A stretch of 64,000 bases of DNA from Crotalaria pallida (taxonomy: Eukaryota > Streptophyta > Magnoliopsida > Fabales > Fabaceae). Both the position numbers and the translations under genes were made by a program. Below the pieces are notes generated by a model. It saw nothing but the letters and a program-made list of their open reading frames with translations, was not told the origin of the DNA and did no database searches. Location of the stretch: the NCBI GenBank assembly GCA_037953625.1, contig CM075655.1, forward strand, positions 13,162,001 to 13,226,000, in the 5' to 3' direction. Shown here one piece after another: positions 58,550 to 64,000 of the stretch (position 1 is the first letter of the stretch; the number at the start of each line of letters is the position of its first letter).

Positions 58550-58800
58550 CTCCCCCTTTTTGATGATGACAAACAACCATTCTAATATGCTCTTTATTAT
58601 CTGCACCACAGGTGTTATACAAGCAGAAATAGATATATAATAATAAAACCTTCCTTAGAATCAATAAATACAGGAAATATAATGGATGATAGAATATCAT
58701 CCTTTAGAGTATCTCCCCCTGAATGTATTAGCCATGAAATATCAGAATATCTCTCCCCCTTTTGTAATCATCAAAAAGATGTGCAATCTCCCCCTGAAAC
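58550..58800 (-). promoter_or_regulatory. Multiple polypurine tracts upstream of the 3' LTR
   Basis: CTCCCCCT occurs at 58550, 58713, 58753 and 58788 (AGGGGGAG on the element's own strand). Repeated PPT copies before the 3' LTR are a known mark of the Sirevirus group of copia elements. Confidence 0.7.
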
Positions 58801-58850
58801 ACTAAGAAGATGCATCAATAATAACATGAGAGATAAACATTTTCACATAT

Positions 58851-60017
58851 TCAAAAGAGGTGAGAGGCAGAAGTTAAACCAATTTCTCTACGAATAAAAA
58901 AGAAATTTTCTTTTGGAAGCGGTTTCGTAAAGATATCAGCCAACTGCCACGAAGTATCAACATACTCTATAATGCAATCACCCTTCTGAATATGATCACG
59001 AATAAAATGGTGTCGAATCTCTATATGCTTCGTGCGAGAATGATGCACTGGGTTTTTGGTAATAGAAATAGCACTGGTATTATCACATTTAATAGGAATG
59101 TGATCTAGACTTACGCCAAAGTCTAGGAGTTGCTGTTTTAACCATAAAATCTGGGCGCAACAACTACCCGCGGCTACATATTCAGCCTCAGCTGTAGATA
59201 GGGCAACACTAGACTGTTTCTTACTAGCCCATGATACCAATGAATTGCCAAGAAGATGACAAGTGCCGCTAGTGCTTTTTCTATCTACTTTGCAACCAGC
59301 AAAGTCAGAATCAGAATACCCAACAAGATTACACGAAGAACCTTTGGGGTACCATAAACCCATATCAGTTGTGCCAGACATGTATTTCATTATTCGCTTG
59401 GCAGCAACCATGTGCGTTTCTTTTGGATTCGACTGGAACCGAGCACAAAGACACACACTAAACATGATATCCGGCCTACTTGCCGTTAAATATAGAAGGG
59501 ATCCGATAATACCTCGATACTTTGTGATTTCTACGGATTTACCTCCTTCGTCTTTGTCCAAGTAACATGATGTGCTTATCGGTGTCGCTACTGCCTTGGC
59601 CTTATCCATGCCAAATCTTTTCAGTAATTCTTTGCAGTATTTGGTTTGACTAATAAATATTCCATCCTTTGCTTGCTTTATTTGTAATCCCAGGAAAAAG
59701 TTCAGCTCGCCCATCATAGACATTTCGAACTCTTCCTGCATCATACTAGAAAATTCCTTGCAAAGGATTTCATTAGTAGCACCGAATATAATATCATCTA
59801 CATAAATCTGAACTAAAAGAATGTTCTTTCCTTTCTTTTTGATAAAAAGTGTGTTATCAACCTTCCCTCTTTCAAAGTTATTTTCCAACAAAAATTTGCT
59901 AAGACGGTCGTACCACGCTCTAGGAGCTTGTTTTAGACCGTACGAAGCCTTTTTCAATTTATAAACATAATCAGGGTGTTCATAACTTTCAAAGCCAGGA
60001 GGTTGACACACATAAAC
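58851..60017 (-). pseudogene. Copia reverse transcriptase (C-terminal part) and RNase H
   Basis: This continues the same frame as the upstream pol segment after an in-frame TAA at 60018-60020 (family usually has Glu there). Visible are YGLKQAPRAWYDRL, the polymerase motif YVDDIIFGAT (about residue 70 of this part), RT end YRGIIGSLLYL and RNase H motifs YSDSDFAGCKVDRKSTSG and STAEAEYVAAGSC, ending with LADIFTKPLPKENF. The domains look catalytically complete, but the upstream stop separates them from the start of RT. Confidence 0.9.
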
Positions 60018-61960
60018 TTATTCATTTATAAAACCATTAAGAAAGGCACTCTTTACGTCCATTTGATATAATTTAAAATCTAGAATACATGCAAATGCTA
60101 ATAGCAGTCTTATGGCTTCCAACCTAGCAACAGGGGCAAATGTTTCCTCATAATCTATCCCCTCTTCCTGATTGTAACCTTGTGCAACTAGCCTAGATTT
60201 TTTTCGAACAATTAAACCAGCCTCATCAAGTTTATTTTTATAAATCCACTTAGTTCCAATAATCGGATGAGACTCAGGCCTAGGAACAAGTTCCCACACC
60301 TGATTTCTTTCGAACTGGTTTAATTCCTCTTGCATTGCCAAAAGCCAATGCTCATCAAGAATAGTCTCAGAATAATTCTTTGGCTCTACTTGAGAAACAA
60401 ATGCAAAGAAGTTACACAGATTGCTAATAGAGTTGCGAGTACTTACACCTTTTGAGATATCCCCGATAATCTGATCTATAGGATGGTGCCTTGATGTTCT
60501 CCATTCCTTAGGCAAATCAGTGTTGAGTTCCATGGATTGTTCTAGATTTTTCTCCTCAACATTTTCAACTGAATTTCCATTGCTTTCGGAATGCTCTTTC
60601 CTTTTGGCATTTGGCTCCTCATCCTCATCAATGAATAAATCTCCAAGAATACCTGAAATGTCATTAACAGATACCTTTCCCAACCTTCTGGGATCGGATT
60701 CGTCAAATGATACATGAATAGATTCTTCAATAGTATTACGAGATTTATTGTATATCCTATAAGCTTTGCTCGAAGCAGAATATCCAAGAAATATACCCTC
60801 ATCAGCTCTAGCCTCAAAACTTCCTAGATTTTCTCTACCATTATTATGCACAAAACATTTACATCCAAAAACTCGAAGATGGGAAATATTTGGTTTTCTC
60901 CCTTTGTACAGCTCATAAGGGGTTTTCTTTAAAATAGGCCTAATCAAAACACGGTTTATAACATAACATGCTGTACTAACTGCATCGGCCCAAAAATATG
61001 CAGGCAACTTCATGTCATTAAGCATTGTTCTAGAAAGCTCTTTTAATGAACGATTTTTCCTCTCCACAACTCCATTTTTCTCTGGAGTCCTTGGAGCAGA
61101 AAAATAATTCTTAACTCCATGTTTTTCGCAAAACTTTTCAAAAATATGATTTTCAAATTCTCCACCATGATCAGTTTTAATGGATGCAATGCTCAAATGC
61201 AATTGGTTTTGAATAATCTTGGCTAGCTTTTTAAATTCATGAAATGTGTCATTTTTATGAGTAATAAAAAGCGTCCATGTATACCTAGAATAGTCATCCA
61301 CAATAACTAAACAATAATAGTTGCCACCAAAGCTTTTAGTTTGACACGGTCCAAAAAGATCCATATGTAAAAGTTCCAAAGGCCTTTGAGTTGAAACAAG
61401 GTTTTTAGAAGGAAAATTGGCCCTTGTGAGTTTTGATTTTGAACAAGGATCACATTTTTCGGAAAAAGAAAAATTTTGTTTTGGTAAACCAGCTACTAAG
61501 TTTTTAGAAGAAATTTTATTTAAATGAGCCATGTGGATGTGACCTATTCTACGATGCCACAACCACGATTCATCCTCTTTAGATAATAAACATTTCGCAT
61601 CATTTGAGGGAATTGAATCAAAATCAATAACATAAACATTGTTTATCCTGCGAGCAATTAGCTTAATAAGATTATCAATTTTTCCCTCGATAATACATCT
61701 ATCAGAATCAAAAATAACCCTATTGCCCTTATCACACAATTGACTAATACTTAGCAAATTGTGCTTTACGCCCTCAACATGTAATACATTTTCAATGCAA
61801 GGGTTAGGAGGTGTACCAATTTTACCGATTCCGATGATCTTTCCTTGATTGTTATCTCCGAAGGTCACATGTCCTTGGTCCTTAGGCACGAGATGCGAAA
61901 ATTTAGATTTATCTCCAGTCATATGTTTTGAGCATCCGCTGTCCAAGTACCACCAACACT
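60018..61960 (-). CDS. Copia protease, integrase and RT N-terminus
   Basis: The protease active-site region reads YLDSGCSKHMTGD near the start. The integrase zinc finger (HRRIGHIHMAHL ... CDPCSKSKL) lies at about residues 130-172. The catalytic core has DDYSRYTW, KTDHGGEFE and VERKNRS, the D-D-E triad. Then a hydrophilic linker and the RT start, WIYKNKLDEAG to YQMDVKSAFLNG. It ends at TAA (60018-60020) inside RT. The link to the upstream gag frame is broken at about 61960-61994. Confidence 0.9.
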
Positions 61961-61993
61961 TCCTTCCTTCCGGAGTAACCTACAAGCAAAAAT

Positions 61994-62602
61994 TCAAGGT
62001 TTCTTTTTAGGTACCCATATCTTTTTGGGTCCTTGAGCGTTAGTATGGCCATAGTTTAAGTCATGCCACCTTCTAGCTTCATTGTTCGGTTTAACGAACT
62101 TCACTTTTCGGTGTATGCATTCATGTGCACCATGGCCCTTTTTACCACAAATATGACATATAATAAGAGGTTTCTTATGATTACTGGCAGGGACAAAAAT
62201 GGTACTTAGTTTCTTTTGATGCCTACCGGGTTGATATCCTAAACCCGCTCTATTAAAGAAACATTTTTGCCTACCTAACATTAAATTTAAAGTATTTCTA
62301 CCTTTTGTAAATTTAGCAAGGGTTTCTTTTAAATCTTCAACTTCTTTAACCAGGTCCTTGTAGAATTTACAAGAAGAAGAACTAGCTTTAAGTTTAATGT
62401 CATTACACGAAGTGTTTGAAGAATTTTTTAAAGTCAAATTCAGCTCCTTATTTTGCTTTTTCAAAAAATCATTTTCTTTAGTAAGCTCTTTATTCTTTTC
62501 TAAAATGGAAGCTGGATTTTTCTTTTCTAGTGAAACCAATAAGGATAACCTCATCGATTCCTCATGTAACTCTTCAAATGCTTCTTGTATGTAATTCATC
62601 AT
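61994..62602 (-). CDS. Copia gag C-terminal/linker segment with second zinc finger
   Basis: About 200 codons. The first half is highly charged with heptad-like Leu/Glu/Lys (LEKNKELTKENDFLKKQNKE), a likely coiled coil. A CCHC motif, CHICGKKGHGAHEC, follows near residue 150, then KKIWVPKKKP and a stop. It overlaps the end of the gag frame by 29 bases in another frame, so in the ancestral element it was probably one reading frame with gag. Confidence 0.75.
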   Translation of the reverse strand: MMNYIQEAFEELHEESMRLSLLVSLEKKNPASILEKNKELTKENDFLKKQNKELNLTLKNSSNTSCNDIKLKASSSSCKFYKDLVKEVEDLKETLAKFTKGRNTLNLMLGRQKCFFNRAGLGYQPGRHQKKLSTIFVPASNHKKPLIICHICGKKGHGAHECIHRKVKFVKPNNEARRWHDLNYGHTNAQGPKKIWVPKKKP

Positions 62603-63686
62603 AAGAAAAGTTAAGTTCAGTAGTTACCTCATTGTCGTGAGCCATCAAGCATAGGTTAGCGGTCTCCTCTTGTTCGTCTGAATCCTCATTCGAACTTCCA
62701 TCATTGTCCAGCCACGCCAAGTATGCTTGCTTTCCCTTCTTTGAACTCGAGGTGCCCTTTTCTGGATTCTCTTTCTTTTTCAATTGATAGCAATCTGCTC
62801 GAATGTGACCAGGCTTGCCACACTCATGACATGTGATGGTTGAGCCTCCATTTTTATTGTTATCTCTTCTGTTGAAATTTTTCTTCCTCAGAAATTTCCC
62901 AAACTTCTTCACCAATAGACCCATGTGTTCATCATTTATCAATTCTTTGTCCGAGTCACTATCTGGTGCAGGTGCTTCAGCCTTGAATGCCAAGCTTTTA
63001 ACCATCTTGTTCTCTTCTTCATGCTGAGCCAACCTCTTCAGTTCACTTTCGTGTTCTTGTAATTTTCCAAACAGAGTTGCCAGCGTCATTGTTGAGAGAT
63101 TTCTTGATTCAGCGATTGCCGTCACCTTGGGTTGCCAATCTCTTCCCAAACACCTTAGAACTTTGTTGATGAGATCCTCATTGGTGAATTTCTTCCCCAA
63201 TGTTGTCAATTGATTTACGATCATTGTGAAGCGTTTTTGGATCTCTTGAATTGATTCTCCATCTTTCATCCTGAATAGCTCATATTCACCAGTCAATGTA
63301 TTGATCCTTGACCTCTTTACTTCCGTTGTTCCTTCATGCGTGACTTCAAGTGTATCCCACATTTGTTGTGCTGTCTCGCATGTTGAAATCCTGAAAAACT
63401 CATCATAGCTCAAAGCAGATGTTATAATATTTTTCGCTTTAAAGTCGTATTGGACTCTACGTTCCTCCTCCTCCGTCCACTCAGCCATAGGCTTTTCGAC
63501 GGTGTTACCATTAACCACATAGGTAGGAACATAGGGACCATTAACAACAGCATCCCAAACTTTTAATCCTACTCCTTGAATAAAAATTTTCATACGGGCT
63601 TTCCAATACGCGTACCCTACCCCATCAAACATGGGAGGACGGTTAATAGAACTCCCTTCACCTCCAAACAGAGAGTTTGAAGCCAT
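62574..63686 (-). CDS. Copia gag
   Basis: It starts ATG at 63686 (MASNSLFGGEGSSINRPP), about 50 bases after the primer site. The N-terminus has RPPMFDGVGYAYWKARM, typical of plant copia gag, followed by the capsid domain (UBN2-like, YDFKAKNIITSALSYDEF, NQLTTLGKKF). A CCHC zinc knuckle, CHECGKPGHIRADC, lies at about 286-299, then an acidic tail. The frame ends DELHTRSI at a shift into the next segment. Confidence 0.9.
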   Translation of the reverse strand: MASNSLFGGEGSSINRPPMFDGVGYAYWKARMKIFIQGVGLKVWDAVVNGPYVPTYVVNGNTVEKPMAEWTEEEERRVQYDFKAKNIITSALSYDEFFRISTCETAQQMWDTLEVTHEGTTEVKRSRINTLTGEYELFRMKDGESIQEIQKRFTMIVNQLTTLGKKFTNEDLINKVLRCLGRDWQPKVTAIAESRNLSTMTLATLFGKLQEHESELKRLAQHEEENKMVKSLAFKAEAPAPDSDSDKELINDEHMGLLVKKFGKFLRKKNFNRRDNNKNGGSTITCHECGKPGHIRADCYQLKKKENPEKGTSSSKKGKQAYLAWLDNDGSSNEDSDEQEETANLCLMAHDNEVTTELNFSYDELHTRSI

Positions 63687-63721
63687 ACTCTTGAGACGGT
63701 TAAGTCTTAACACAAGAGACT

Positions 63722-63737
63722 AGCTCTGATGCCAATT
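63722..63737 (-). promoter_or_regulatory. Primer-binding site of the large copia element
   Basis: The minus strand reads TTGGCATCAGAGCTAG directly after the LTR end (CCAACA-A). It is complementary to initiator tRNA-Met with one mismatch from the usual TGGTATCAGAGC. Confidence 0.85.
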
Positions 63738-64000
63738 GTTGGTTTTGGCCTCAAAATCTCGAGAGGGGGGTGAATCGAGTTTTATTATGTATTGAAAAAT
63801 TCGTACCAAATTAAAAATTTGATTTGAGTTAGAGAGATTAAACGTTCGTAATGGATCGCGAAAACGATAAGAAAAATATAATCGAGTAGCGCGGAAACGA
63901 AAACAAAATAAATATGCGGAAAGTAAAAGAGAGAGGGATAGAAAAGCTTGCACCGGTGATTTTTATACTGGTTCAGCCTTCCCGTCGAAAGGCCTAGTCC
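63738..64000 (-). repeat. 5' LTR of the large copia element, partial
   Basis: On the plus strand it starts TGTTGGTTTTGGCCTC like the LTR at 54137, and it is cut by the window end after about 263 bp of an expected 1.7 kb. Confidence 0.85.

Larger units (their letters stand above)
56959..64000 (-). mobile_element. Large Sirevirus-like copia element, nearly complete, runs off the window
   Basis: On the minus strand: 5' LTR (from beyond 64000 to 63738), PBS, gag, a linker with a second zinc finger, protease, integrase, reverse transcriptase, RNase H, multiple PPTs and the 3' LTR. Coding order (integrase before RT) marks it as copia; multiple PPTs and size suggest Sirevirus. No additional envelope-like ORF lies between pol and the 3' LTR. 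It carries one gag frame overlap/shift, one gag-pol frame break and one nonsense codon in RT, so it is not autonomous as read. Confidence 0.85.

Noticed and set aside
1..64000. tRNA, rRNA or snoRNA genes
   Set aside because: No cloverleaf, rRNA core or C/D box pair was seen. tRNA-like A/B box words occur only in short retroposon-like pieces with T-run tails.

Overview
This is a stretch of plant nuclear genome: GT-AG introns, one multi-exon host gene, long LTR retrotransposons, a Helitron, MITE-like elements and (TA)n repeats. A legume is my best guess. It rests only on memory of legume copia LTRs packed with the AATCGATTA word, so it is weak.

The one clear host gene is on the minus strand at 30169-43008. 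Eleven exons, all with GT-AG borders and matching phases, encode an isoprenylcysteine methylesterase (ICME) of about 502 aa with an intact Ser-Asp-His triad. Its introns hold a gypsy LTR, an internally deleted copia element with both LTRs, SINE-like pieces, and a probable mitochondrial DNA insert flanked by 180-bp direct repeats.

Left part (1-29500). A Tat-like gypsy 3' end (1-1435) abuts a repeated segment. That segment occurs as copy A (from 1436), a facing inverted arm (about 4850-6612), a short direct piece (6917-7280), copy B (7281-8733 and 19982-20620) and copy C (21522-21928). A small unknown gene lies in copies A and B. Copy B is split by an 11.2-kb chromovirus-type gypsy element with 3.6-kb LTRs (8734-19981), and copy A still shows the empty site. 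Copy C is followed by a Tat-like gypsy remnant (21929 to about 27240) with gag, protease and an antisense ORF. After it come a chromovirus LTR, a protease fragment, a Mutator-like foldback element and a hAT-like element.

Right part (43300-64000). Upstream of ICME lie a local tandem duplication, a 1.94-kb Helitron whose empty site survives in the other duplicate, and a decayed minus-strand copia element. Next is a 3.6-kb solo LTR with a perfect 5-bp target duplication, inserted in an older LTR of the same superfamily. The window ends with two fused Sirevirus-like copia elements on the minus strand; the second is nearly complete but runs off the end.

The retrotransposons do not form a working pathway. 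Both gypsy elements with internal sequence keep gag and protease but show no recognisable reverse transcriptase or integrase, and the large copia element has a nonsense codon plus frame breaks. The most unusual signal is an open frame of about 156 codons inside the U5 part of the 3.6-kb LTRs, kept free of frameshifts between two diverged LTR lineages and preceded by what look like a promoter, a splice donor and a splice acceptor.
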